Shown piece after piece: positions 42,407 to 51,105 of a stretch of 54,869 nt of DNA. The DNA is taken from assembly GCA_902531985.1 (NCBI GenBank), contig CACAGG010000003.1, forward strand, positions 1 through 54,869. Reading direction: 5' to 3'. The translations under genes and the position numbers were made by a program. This stretch comes from an uncultured marine group III euryarchaeote (GTDB lineage: Archaea > Thermoplasmatota > Poseidoniia > MGIII > CG-Epi1). Below the pieces are notes generated by a model. It did not search any database, was not told where the DNA came from, and saw only the letters and a program-made list of their open reading frames with translations. How positions within the stretch are numbered: the stretch's first letter is position 1; each line of letters begins with the position of its first letter.

Positions 42407-43951
42407 TTACAGAGGAATATTACCATGCTTTCTTTTTGGCATTTCTTCTCTTTTACTTCCGTATCTTTCTAGGGCTACAATCAATTCATTTCTTGTATCG
42501 CGTGGGAAAATTACTCGGTCAATATATCCTCGTTCTGCTGCGATGTAAGGGGATGCAAATTTTTCTTTGTATTCGTCAGTCAATTCCTTGTGTTTCTTTT
42601 CAGGATCTTCAGCCTCGCCAATTTCCTTTCTAAAAATAATATTAACAGCACCATCAGACCCCATCACTGCAATTTCAGCAGTGGGCCATGCAACATTTAG
42701 ATCTGCACGTATGTGTTTTGACGACATAACATCGTATGCACCACCGTAGGCTTTCCTGGTGATTACAGTTAATTTAGGCACAGATGCTTCTGAAAAAGCA
42801 TACAATAATTTCGCACCATGCCGAATTATGCCTCCGTGTTCCTGTGCAGTTCCAGGCAAAAATCCTGGAACATCAACGAAAGTTACTATTGGAATATTGA
42901 AAGCATCACAAAATCGAACAAATCGGGCAGCCTTTGTTGAAGCATCAATATCTAGACATCCAGCCAAGACAGCAGGCTGGTTTGCTACAATACCTACAGG
43001 ATGTCCTTTTAATCTTGTAAAACCAGTAATTATATTTTTAGCCCAGTGAGGTTGTAATTCGAATAATCTTTCATCAAATATTAGATTGATAACATCCCTC
43101 ATATCGTAAGGTTCATTTGAATTATTTGGAATAATTGAATCCAATTCTTTTATTCCTTTAAGTTCCTGTTTATCATAGTTAGAAATAGGTACTCCCTCAG
43201 CATTATTTTGAGGAATATAGCTCATTAATTCTCTGAGTGAATCAAACATATCTTCCTCAGAATCACATGCTAAGTGTGCAACTCCCGAAGTTGAGTTATG
43301 AGTCATAGCACCTCCTAAATCCTCAAAAGTAACATCTTCATGAGTTACAGTTTTGATCACATCAGGCCCTGTAATGAACATATGACTTGTATTCTTAACC
43401 ATCAAAGTAAAATCCGTCATGGCCGGACTGTACACAGCACCTCCAGCACATGGTCCAAGTATCAGAGAGAATTGAGGAATAACTCCTGAGGATTTTACGT
43501 TTCGATAGAAAATTTCCGCATATCCTCCTAAACTTGCTACACCTTCTTGAATTCTAGCCCCACCTGAATCATTAAGCCCAATGATAGGACATCCTGTTTT
43601 TGCAGCCATATCCATAACTTTGCATATTTTTTGTGCATGGGCCTCTCCTAAAGCCCCCCCGAAAACAGTAAAATCTTGAGCGAAAACGTAGACAGTTCTA
43701 CCATTAATTGTACCATGACCAGTAATTACTCCATCTCCATCAGGTTTTTTCTTGTCTAATCCAAAATTAGAACTTCTATGCTTGACAAGTGCATCAAGTT
43801 CAACGAATGAGTCGGAATCTAATAACGAGTTAATCCTCTCTCGTGCAGTCATCTTACCTGCATTATGTTGTTTTTCGATTCTCTTAGGGTCTCCTTTAGA
43901 TATTTCTTCTAATTTTTTCTCAAGATTTTCAATCTTCTCTGATGTACCCAT
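42407..43951 (-). CDS. pccB: Acyl-CoA (propionyl-CoA) carboxylase carboxyltransferase subunit
   Basis: 514 residues. [63 protein letters not shown] and [17 protein letters not shown] are the marks of the carboxyltransferase beta subunit. With methylmalonyl-CoA mutase about 3 kb away it most likely makes methylmalonyl-CoA from propionyl-CoA; acetyl-CoA is an alternative substrate. The biotin carboxylase, biotin carrier and epimerase genes are not in the window. Confidence 0.93.
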   Translation of the reverse strand: MGTSEKIENLEKKLEEISKGDPKRIEKQHNAGKMTARERINSLLDSDSFVELDALVKHRSSNFGLDKKKPDGDGVITGHGTINGRTVYVFAQDFTVFGGALGEAHAQKICKVMDMAAKTGCPIIGLNDSGGARIQEGVASLGGYAEIFYRNVKSSGVIPQFSLILGPCAGGAVYSPAMTDFTLMVKNTSHMFITGPDVIKTVTHEDVTFEDLGGAMTHNSTSGVAHLACDSEEDMFDSLRELMSYIPQNNAEGVPISNYDKQELKGIKELDSIIPNNSNEPYDMRDVINLIFDERLFELQPHWAKNIITGFTRLKGHPVGIVANQPAVLAGCLDIDASTKAARFVRFCDAFNIPIVTFVDVPGFLPGTAQEHGGIIRHGAKLLYAFSEASVPKLTVITRKAYGGAYDVMSSKHIRADLNVAWPTAEIAVMGSDGAVNIIFRKEIGEAEDPEKKHKELTDEYKEKFASPYIAAERGYIDRVIFPRDTRNELIVALERYGSKREEMPKRKHGNIPL

Positions 43952-44039
43952 TAAACTCCTATCGAAGGAGTTCTATAACTTTGTGCCTACTATTGTGTGG
44001 ATGCCCAAAGCACTTATCATATGGCTTCAATAACACTAC

Positions 44040-45296
44040 GTGACTCAAGGCGTACGTGGCACTCGAGATTTCTATCCTGAGGATATGAGATTGAGAAATT
44101 GGCTGTTTGACAATTTCATTGCAGCTTCGCTTTTACATGGTTTCGAAGAATATGATGCTCCTGTTTTAGAGCATGAAGGATTGTATACTCGAAAACAGGG
44201 AGAGGAAATAACAAAGCAACTATACAATTTCCAAGATAAGGGAGAACGTAAGGTAGCTCTTCGTCCGGAAATGACACCTTCGTTAGCTCGTATGGTTATG
44301 GCCAGAGCTGGAAGTTTACCAATGCCAATCAAATGGTTTTCAATTCCACAATGCTGGCGCTATGAAAGAACGCAAAGGGGCCGTGGGCGCGAACATTATC
44401 AGTGGAATGTAGATATTTGGGGAACAACAGAATTATCAGCAGATGCTGAATTGATTTCAGTTATTGTAACATTTTTTGAGGAAATAGGTTTAACATCAGA
44501 GGATATTGTAATTCGAGTAAGTAGTCGTAAAGTATTGGAAGAGGTCCTAGGATCATTGGGTGTTGAGGGAGATTTGTTTGCTAAAACATGTATTATAGTA
44601 GATAAGATGGACAAATTATCTTCAGAAGTAATTGAAGAACAATTATCTGACTTAGGCCATTCATCAGAAGTTATAGGAAAAATCCAGTCAGTTCTTGGAA
44701 TAAAAGATATGAGTAATTTAGTCGATGCATTGGGAAAAGAAAGTGCAGCAATTGCCGAATTGACTACATTATTTGATTTAATTGATTCATATGGAATGTC
44801 TGAATGGATTCAATTCGATGCCTCTATTGTCAGAGGCCTTGCATACTACACAGGTTCTGTTTTCGAAGCCCATGATAGAGAAGGTAAATTCAGAGCAATA
44901 TGCGGTGGTGGAAGGTACGATAATCTTCTATCAACATTAGGAGGAAAAGATTTACCAGCAACAGGTTTTGGCTTTGGAGACATGGTAATTATGGAATTAT
45001 TAGCTGATAAAAATTTAGTTCCTGAACTAATCGGTGGAGTGGACGATATCGTTCTTCCTTTAAACCAAGATTTAAGAGATATTGCAGTTAGAGTGGCAGC
45101 AGCATTACGACTTTCAGATCGAACTGTTGATTTAGTCTTAGAGGACAAAAAAATGAAATGGGCTTTCAAGCATGCTGAACGAGTTGGTGCTAAACGTTTA
45201 GTTCTTCTAGCTCCCGATGAGTGGTCTCGTAAGATGATTAAGGTTAAAGATTTAGAAACTGGTGAAGAAAAAGAAGTATCTTTGAAAGATCTTTAG
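44040..45296 (+). CDS. hisS: Histidyl-tRNA synthetase
   Basis: 418 residues, class II. Motif 2 is RYERTQRGRGREHYQWNVDI, the histidine-specific LAYYTGSVFE and GGGRYDNL boxes are present, followed by motif 3 and a C-terminal anticodon-binding domain. The start GTG 44040 lies about 24 nt behind a TATCATATGG element, so the mRNA is probably leaderless. Its stop TAG overlaps the convergent ligase stop in TTAG (45293-45296). tRNA-His lies 1.3 kb downstream on the other strand. Confidence 0.96.
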   Translation: MTQGVRGTRDFYPEDMRLRNWLFDNFIAASLLHGFEEYDAPVLEHEGLYTRKQGEEITKQLYNFQDKGERKVALRPEMTPSLARMVMARAGSLPMPIKWFSIPQCWRYERTQRGRGREHYQWNVDIWGTTELSADAELISVIVTFFEEIGLTSEDIVIRVSSRKVLEEVLGSLGVEGDLFAKTCIIVDKMDKLSSEVIEEQLSDLGHSSEVIGKIQSVLGIKDMSNLVDALGKESAAIAELTTLFDLIDSYGMSEWIQFDASIVRGLAYYTGSVFEAHDREGKFRAICGGGRYDNLLSTLGGKDLPATGFGFGDMVIMELLADKNLVPELIGGVDDIVLPLNQDLRDIAVRVAAALRLSDRTVDLVLEDKKMKWAFKHAERVGAKRLVLLAPDEWSRKMIKVKDLETGEEKEVSLKDL

Positions 45297-46567
45297 ACTT
45301 CACATTCGTTTAGTGGTTTGTCATCACGAGTTCGAATGATAATAGGAAATTCAAAACATAATTGTCCTTTATCATTTCTTTCTTGTCTACTTTGATATTC
45401 TAATTCGACAGCAAACCAATCTTTTTCATTTAGTTGAGTGTCCTCTAAAGTATATCCTTTTTGAATTAATTCAGAAGTCAGATTATCCATATTTTCTTCA
45501 CCTAAACGACCGCCGCCAGCCCATCCACAGTCTACTAGAACAGGTTCATCAAAAAATGGGCTTTTTTCATACTGCCCAAGCCTAAATCGTGCAAATCGAA
45601 CCTCGTGTTTACCTGAACCTGGACAGACTCTGGTTACAATACAATCGGTAGTTTCAATGAATTTAAATTTGTAAGCCCCTTTTCGCTTAGGTTTTCCATT
45701 CATTGTAAAAGTTATAGTATCTTCAGCTTGTCTTAGAATGAATCCTTCCCATTCTTCTTTCTTTGCTTGGGCTGCCATGTTTTCAGTGAAAGTACTAATT
45801 TCACGTTCTCCGAAAAATTTAGTTATCTCTAATCTTTCCAAAAAGGATCTATCAGTAACATCCTCACCATACCAAAAGATAACATCGAATACATTGTATC
45901 TGAATTTGTATCCTTCCGATACTAGCGATTCATATTTTGATTTGGCCTTTGCTTCAGTAGTAGTTTCTGTAGTAACTGCTTTCAAAACTTTAGGATCTTC
46001 ATCTCCATTATTATCAAATGCTACTAATTCTCCAATGATTAAGGATTCATCAGGTAATTTATTCAAATTAGTTCTTAATTCTTTAACAACAGATAAGATT
46101 TCAGTTATTGGTTTTATTCTTCTTGTATAGCCTATACGCTCTTTTCCAGTATTATGTAGTAAAATACAGGATCCATTGTATTTTCTTTCAGCCAGCCAAG
46201 TTTCATCATATGGGTCATCTTTGTCTTTGATTTTGCTGATTGGCTTACATGGAGCAAACGATTGTGTCAAGGTCGAACTTACGACTATTTCTTCGCCAAC
46301 TATTGCGTCTTCCTTGTTTTCAACATACCCTTCTTCTTTTTTCTTCTTCACTTTTCTTTCAAATTCTAAAATAGTTTGTTCATCATCTGAGGTTTCATTT
46401 GATCGACCTTTATTTTTGCCATGTACCGTTTCTTTAGTTTTCTGTTTTTTACCGTCTTCGTCTTCCTTTGATGTCCACCATTCAGTAATTATTTCATTTC
46501 CTTTTGCTTCTATTACCATATGTTTCAATCTTCCGGTAAGATGTAATTGGTACAGAGTTGTCTTCAT
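45293..46567 (-). CDS. ATP-dependent DNA ligase with N-terminal WGR-like domain
   Basis: 424 residues. The N-terminal ~80 (TTLYQLHLTGRLKHMVIEA, ITEWW) look like a WGR domain, seen in PARPs and some bacterial proteins. A Lys/Glu-rich linker follows. The nucleotidyltransferase core has motif I ERKYNGSC (Lys129; Asn in place of the usual Asp of KxDG), RRIKPI (Ia), IIGELVAFD (III), NVFDVIFW (IIIa), WEGFILRQ (IV) and KRKGAYKFK (V). An OB-like C-terminus follows. ATG 46567 was chosen because longer in-frame starts run into tRNA-His. Role: strand-break joining, probably repair. Confidence 0.85.
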   Translation of the reverse strand: MKTTLYQLHLTGRLKHMVIEAKGNEIITEWWTSKEDEDGKKQKTKETVHGKNKGRSNETSDDEQTILEFERKVKKKKEEGYVENKEDAIVGEEIVVSSTLTQSFAPCKPISKIKDKDDPYDETWLAERKYNGSCILLHNTGKERIGYTRRIKPITEILSVVKELRTNLNKLPDESLIIGELVAFDNNGDEDPKVLKAVTTETTTEAKAKSKYESLVSEGYKFRYNVFDVIFWYGEDVTDRSFLERLEITKFFGEREISTFTENMAAQAKKEEWEGFILRQAEDTITFTMNGKPKRKGAYKFKFIETTDCIVTRVCPGSGKHEVRFARFRLGQYEKSPFFDEPVLVDCGWAGGGRLGEENMDNLTSELIQKGYTLEDTQLNEKDWFAVELEYQSRQERNDKGQLCFEFPIIIRTRDDKPLNECEV

Positions 46568-46600
46568 CGTTAATCTCCCATAATTTAGGACTATAAAAAA

Positions 46601-46678
46601 TGGGGCGAAGCCCGGGAATCGAACCCGGGACGAGGGAACCACAATCCCCCAGTTTAACCAAACTAGCCTAGCTTCGCC
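46601..46678 (-). tRNA. tRNA-His (GTG)
   Basis: Minus-strand acceptor GCGAAGC/GCTTCGC with the histidine-specific extra G at the 5' end (46678) opposite discriminator C (46604), and an encoded CCA (46603-46601). Anticodon arm GGGGA-TTGTGGT-TCCCT with anticodon GTG. The T arm CCGGG-TTCGATT-CCCGG is intact. Confidence 0.97.
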
Positions 46679-46722
46679 AAGTCATTGCAAAGAAGCAGGG
46701 GATTAGATAAAATTACGTGAGA

Positions 46723-48342
46723 TTACAAAATTTCTTTTGGGCGATATTCTCCCCAAACTTTTCGCAGGGAATTACAAACTTCACCAATAGTTACTTTGTT
46801 ACTTACTGCTTCAATAATATAAGGCATCAAATTTTCATCAGTGGATGCTATTTCTTCAATTTTTTGAATATATTTTGAAACTTCTCCTCTTTCTTTTCTT
46901 AAAACAGATAATTTACTGATTTGTTCTTTTATTGCTTCTTCATCTATCTTTGTAATTTCTTCACTCCCACCTTCATCATCTTCCAAATATTCATTAACAC
47001 CTACTATGATTCTTTCTTTTGCTTCAACTTCCTTTTGAAATCTGTAGGCAGAATCCATGATTTGTGATTGAACCCATCCTTCTTCGATACATTCTAGCAT
47101 TCCTCCCTTATCATCTATTTCCGTGATTAAAGCCATAGAACTGTCATAAAGTTCTTGAGTCATTTTTTCTATAGTGTAGGAACCTGCTAAAGGATCTACA
47201 GTGTAAGGAACTCCTGATTCCTCTGCGATTATTTGTTGTGTTCTAAGGGCTACCTTTGCAGCTTTTTCAGATGGAAGCCCTAATGCTTCATCTAAGGCAT
47301 TAGTGTGTAAACTCTGAGTTCCTCCTAATACTGCAGAAAGTGCTTGTATTGCAGTTCTAACCACATTGTTGTGAGGTTGTTGTGCAGTTAGCGTAGATCC
47401 TCCTGTTTGAGTGTGAAATTTCATAGTCATTGATTTTTCATTTTTAGAACCAAATCTCTTTGATATGATATTAGCCCACAGTTTCCTTGCAGCTCTAAAT
47501 TTCGCAATTTCATAAAGAAAATCATTATGTCCGTTAAAGAAGAAAGTCATCCTAGGAGCAAAGTCATCGATATCTAATCCTTTTTCGATTGCAGCTTCAA
47601 CATATGCGATTCCATTAGCAATTGTGAAAGCTAATTCTTGTTCAGCAGTACATCCAGCTTCTCTTATGTGGTATCCAGAAACAGATATTGTGTTCCAGTT
47701 AGGAACTTTTTTAGCACAGTATTCAAACACATCAGTCGTCAACCTCATGGATTGTTTAGGAGGGAAAATGTAAGTTCCTCTTGCAATGTATTCTTTTAAA
47801 ATATCATTTTGAATTGTTCCTCTTAATTTTTCTTGAGAAACTCCCTGATTTACACCACTAGCAATGTACATTGCTAATAGAATCGATGCAGGAGCATTAA
47901 TTGTCATACTAGTTGATACCTTATCGAGAGGAACTTGATCGAACAGAGCATCCATGTCTTCAACAGAATCGATTGCGACTCCTACTTTTCCAACTTCTCC
48001 CATAGCCATGGCATCATCACTATCATAACCAATTTGAGTTGGTAAATCAAATGCTACAGATAATCCACTTTGACCCTCAGCCAACAAATATCGGAATCTT
48101 TCGTTTGTTTCCTTCGCAGTACCAAATCCTGCATATTGCCTCATGGTCCAAAGTCTGCCTCTGTATCCGGTCGCGTGTATGCCTCTTGTGTAAGGAAATT
48201 TTCCAGGTAATTCTAGTTTAGAATCATTTACATCTTCAGGAGTGTCTAGTATCTCGCGTTCATCCAATAACGTTTCTTTTCTTTCGGGATATTTGTCCAG
48301 AGTTGGCTTGAGTGTTTCTTCTTCCCATCGTTTCTTACTCAT
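46723..48342 (-). CDS. mutA: Methylmalonyl-CoA mutase, large (catalytic) subunit
   Basis: 539 residues, the catalytic barrel without a B12-binding domain, the archaeal two-subunit arrangement. [40 protein letters not shown] and [20 protein letters not shown] are conserved. It converts methylmalonyl-CoA to succinyl-CoA with adenosylcobalamin, using the product of PccB; the B12-binding subunit and epimerase are not in the window. ATG 48342 overlaps the plsC stop by eight bases (ATGAGTAA); a TTG five codons earlier is less likely. Confidence 0.95.
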   Translation of the reverse strand: MSKKRWEEETLKPTLDKYPERKETLLDEREILDTPEDVNDSKLELPGKFPYTRGIHATGYRGRLWTMRQYAGFGTAKETNERFRYLLAEGQSGLSVAFDLPTQIGYDSDDAMAMGEVGKVGVAIDSVEDMDALFDQVPLDKVSTSMTINAPASILLAMYIASGVNQGVSQEKLRGTIQNDILKEYIARGTYIFPPKQSMRLTTDVFEYCAKKVPNWNTISVSGYHIREAGCTAEQELAFTIANGIAYVEAAIEKGLDIDDFAPRMTFFFNGHNDFLYEIAKFRAARKLWANIISKRFGSKNEKSMTMKFHTQTGGSTLTAQQPHNNVVRTAIQALSAVLGGTQSLHTNALDEALGLPSEKAAKVALRTQQIIAEESGVPYTVDPLAGSYTIEKMTQELYDSSMALITEIDDKGGMLECIEEGWVQSQIMDSAYRFQKEVEAKERIIVGVNEYLEDDEGGSEEITKIDEEAIKEQISKLSVLRKERGEVSKYIQKIEEIASTDENLMPYIIEAVSNKVTIGEVCNSLRKVWGEYRPKEIL

Positions 48343-49048
48343 CTCTAGCTTTCTCAAATCTCCTGATATATATTAGCATTTTTTTATGCAATTCATCTGC
48401 CTTTTTTTGCGCATCTCCAGGGCCAACTTTCATTGGTTTCAGCCAAAAACAATATGCATTAGTTTTAACATCATTCATGTAGAAATCAAGCATACTTCTG
48501 AAAAGATCTTTTTCAGTACCATTACTGCCCCAATCTACCATAGGATTATCATAGCAAAAAACTAAAGGTTGAATCATGTGTCCGCTATTTTCAGCAGCCT
48601 TGAAAACTCCCATCTTAAAAGGATCTAATTTACCAAAGGAAGAAGTAGTTCCTTCTGGAAAAATCCAAAGTGGATTGTTAGTTGCATCCCATCTATTCAG
48701 TAAGTCAATCACTCCTTTTCTTGACTTACGATTTTCTCTATTTACCCATAAAGTTCCAATTTTTTCCCCAATAGCTCCAAATAGCAAGTAACTTTTAACT
48801 TCCATTTTAGCAACAGCACCACCTGCTTTGAGTGCTAAGACGACTATAGGATCTAGATAGCTGGTATGGTTGGCAGCTAGAAAGCCAGGTTGGGGTTTTC
48901 CATGAACATATAATCTTGTATTGTAGCGTTTTACTAATTTTCTAGCCCTGTACGTTACTAATTTTTTGTATTGTTCCCTATCATAAAATTGCGTTTCTAA
49001 CCTGAGCAAAAGCAAAATGTAAAGAAAGTACAATACTTTGAACAACAC
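48335..49048 (-). CDS. plsC: 1-acyl-glycerol-3-phosphate acyltransferase-like protein
   Basis: 237 residues. An N-terminal membrane helix precedes [10 protein letters not shown], the HX4D catalytic motif, and FPEGTTSS, the glycerophosphate-binding motif of PlsC acyltransferases. These transfer fatty acyl groups to lysophosphatidate, a reaction of bacterial-type lipids, so its place in an archaeon is of interest. The start is GTG 49048, with CTTTTTAACA about 26 nt upstream. It leads the operon with mutA. Another acyl acceptor cannot be excluded. Confidence 0.9.
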   Translation of the reverse strand: MLFKVLYFLYILLLLRLETQFYDREQYKKLVTYRARKLVKRYNTRLYVHGKPQPGFLAANHTSYLDPIVVLALKAGGAVAKMEVKSYLLFGAIGEKIGTLWVNRENRKSRKGVIDLLNRWDATNNPLWIFPEGTTSSFGKLDPFKMGVFKAAENSGHMIQPLVFCYDNPMVDWGSNGTEKDLFRSMLDFYMNDVKTNAYCFWLKPMKVGPGDAQKKADELHKKMLIYIRRFEKARDE

Positions 49049-49089
49049 AATTTGCCTATGGCTTAGTTGTTAAAAAGAAAACTCTTTAT

Positions 49090-49704
49090 CTAAATTAAAG
49101 GAGCTTCATAATCGTCAATGGTTTCTTCAAGTTCACCATCTGCCGGTAATTCGCCTTTCATTCTTAGTATTTCTCTTGCCATTAACCAATAAATTAAGGC
49201 TAACGATCTCCTACCTTTGTTGTTTCCAGGAACTATGATATCAATATCTGTAGTCAAATTATTAGAATCGCACATTGCTATAACTGGAACATCTATGTTT
49301 ACAGCTTCTCTGAAAGCCTGAGCATCTGCAGCAGGATCAGTCAAAACTATAACTTTAGGTTCAATAAAGAAACGCATTTCGGGATTCGTTAGCCTTCCAG
49401 GAGTAAATCTACCAGCTATGCAAACAAATCCACAAGCGTCTGCAAATTTCTTTGCAGGTTTCCATCCGTATTGTCTGGCTGAAACTACAAGAACATCTTT
49501 TGGCTCATAATCCTTTAGGAAAGTAGCAGCTTCAGTGATTTTTTCAGATGTTAGATTAACGTTTAAAATTCGAAGTCCGTCGTCTCTTACTTTGTAGACG
49601 TAAGGTTCCATATCTTTGCTTTTCTGTTTTGTTCCAATGTGAACACCACATGTTAGGAATGTGTCCTCGTCAATCAGCAAATTTTTCTCTTCGGTTTCAG
49701 TCAT
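49090..49704 (-). CDS. rpsB: Ribosomal protein uS2
   Basis: 204 residues, archaeal/eukaryotic-like S2. GVHIGTKQKSKDMEPYVYKV, RFTPGRLTNPEMR and the VPVIAMCDSNN segment are conserved. Part of the small ribosomal subunit. It is the last gene of the rpoK-eno-rpsB set, an order kept in many archaea, and its start overlaps the enolase stop as ATGA. Confidence 0.97.
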   Translation of the reverse strand: MTETEEKNLLIDEDTFLTCGVHIGTKQKSKDMEPYVYKVRDDGLRILNVNLTSEKITEAATFLKDYEPKDVLVVSARQYGWKPAKKFADACGFVCIAGRFTPGRLTNPEMRFFIEPKVIVLTDPAADAQAFREAVNIDVPVIAMCDSNNLTTDIDIIVPGNNKGRRSLALIYWLMAREILRMKGELPADGELEETIDDYEAPLI

Positions 49705-50723
49705 CTGAGTTGCTCGCTGATTCGGACCAGTTCATTAAGCTTTGCAATCCTTTCACCGCCCATTATTCCAGTTTTTATTGCATGCGATCCAAACGCTACG
49801 CCGAGGTGTGCAATAGTAGAATCAGTTGTTTCACCACTTCTATGGGATATGACAGTTGCCATGTCTGCTTTATGTGCTAAATCAACAGCTTTTTGGGTGT
49901 CCGTTAAGGTACCTATTTGATTTGGTTTAATTAGAATTGAATTTGTAGATTTCATCTCGATTCCCTTTTGCAATCTTTCAGAATTGGTAACATATAAATC
50001 ATCTCCAATAATTAGTGCATCAGTTTGTTCAGTTAATGAAGCCCATGATTTGAAATCTTCTTGTTCAACCTTATTAGCAGCTTTAGCGACTAATTCGAGC
50101 GCTTCAACATTTTCCAAAGGTGCAACCCATGCTCCTTCGTCCCCTTTTCCAAGAGCTATGTTAGGGAATTTCTCTTTTAGTAATGATTTAACAGTTTTAT
50201 GAACTAAGGAATTCGCTTCAATTGCAGTAGAAAAATCATCATGGAATGCAGTTACTAAGTATTCTTGTATGTCAGTACCTCCTACTGCATGAGCACCTCC
50301 ACCAAGTACATTTGCCATCGGTGCTGGTAAAGAATAATCATTATCTTTACTCAAGTACTTAAATAGAGGAATTCCTTTTGTGTTTGATGCGGCTTTTGCA
50401 GTAGCCAATGACAATGCTACAGCTACATTCCCGCCTAAATTGGAAAAGTTAGCAGTATTATCAATATCCTTGAGACGCTGATCAAATTCTTCTTGTCTGT
50501 CTGCAGATAAGCCAATTATCTTTGGAATTGTCTTTTCCTCTGCAAATTTCATTCCCTTTGATACGCTTCCTTCAGGCCAAGCCATTACTTCATGTGTTCC
50601 TGTCGATGCTCCAGCAGGAGCTGCAGCCCTTCCAAATCCACCTTCAGTAGTCACATCAGCTTCTACTGTAGGATTTCCTCTTGAATCTATAATTCTACGT
50701 ATCTTAATATTTTTGATAATCAC
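49701..50723 (-). CDS. eno: Enolase-family protein, shortened
   Basis: 340 residues against about 420-430 for enolase. Conserved parts: IDSRGNPTVEADV, PAGASTGTHE, DIQEYL, LGKGDEGAW (Glu209 region), IGDDLYVTN (Mg Asp), ILIKPNQIGTLTDT (catalytic Lys), SHRSGETTD and MGGERIAKLNEL. Between the EALELVAKA helix and GDD, roughly 50-60 residues of the usual barrel are missing. That region normally holds the Mg-binding Asp of the AMDxAASEF strand; the second ligand may survive as QED. Activity is therefore doubtful. It starts at GTG 50723 (GTGA overlap with rpoK) and overlaps rpsB. Confidence 0.88.
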   Translation of the reverse strand: MIIKNIKIRRIIDSRGNPTVEADVTTEGGFGRAAAPAGASTGTHEVMAWPEGSVSKGMKFAEEKTIPKIIGLSADRQEEFDQRLKDIDNTANFSNLGGNVAVALSLATAKAASNTKGIPLFKYLSKDNDYSLPAPMANVLGGGAHAVGGTDIQEYLVTAFHDDFSTAIEANSLVHKTVKSLLKEKFPNIALGKGDEGAWVAPLENVEALELVAKAANKVEQEDFKSWASLTEQTDALIIGDDLYVTNSERLQKGIEMKSTNSILIKPNQIGTLTDTQKAVDLAHKADMATVISHRSGETTDSTIAHLGVAFGSHAIKTGIMGGERIAKLNELVRISEQLR

Positions 50724-50902
50724 TTGTTCTCACGATCAACAATATCTATAGGAATTACATTTTGGTCATATTCCATTTGTGCAATTATTACTGGATCAAT
50801 AATATCTTTAGGCACTTTAATGTCTACTGGAGCTCCCATAGAAATCTGGAGTGCTCTGGCACCTATGACTCGTGCTTTTTCAAATCTTGAATGTTCTCTC
50901 AA
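50720..50902 (-). CDS. rpoK: RNA polymerase subunit K (Rpo6)
   Basis: 60 residues. SRFEKARVIGARALQISMGAP is the diagnostic core of archaeal RpoK/eukaryotic Rpb6, followed by PVIIAQMEYDQNVIPIDI. It stabilises RNA polymerase assembly. The start is TTG 50902, with CTTTATTG about 26 nt upstream; no in-frame ATG or GTG lies upstream, and codons such as GTT and ATT would lengthen it only by using non-standard starts. First gene of the rpoK-eno-rpsB operon. Confidence 0.93.
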   Translation of the reverse strand: MREHSRFEKARVIGARALQISMGAPVDIKVPKDIIDPVIIAQMEYDQNVIPIDIVDRENK

Positions 50903-51055
50903 ATTTCGACCTTCTACCCAAACAATAAAGGGGTATGTTTCCTAATGACCCAACTATAAAAGGTTTCCTAATAATCAGAATTGTAAAAAATAAATTCTAG
51001 GCTCATACTGCATTTTTCAGAACCTTTTTAAATACGTGTTATGATGAGATAAGTT

Positions 51056-51100
51056 ACCCTGCGTCTATGATGTAGGGTTTTTTAGGACGCAAAAAAGGTG
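51056..51100 (+). promoter_or_regulatory. Leader with interlocking stems before the PGF-CTERM gene
   Basis: CTTTTTAAATA at about 51024-51034 predicts transcription from about 51055. Two stems then interlock: ACCCT (51056-51060) with AGGGT (51074-51078), and GCGTC (51061-51065) with GACGC (51086-51090). They cannot form as simple nested hairpins, so they are either a pseudoknot or alternatives. Shine-Dalgarno AAGGTG (51095-51100) follows directly. Confidence 0.55.
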
Positions 51101-51105
51101 AAATA

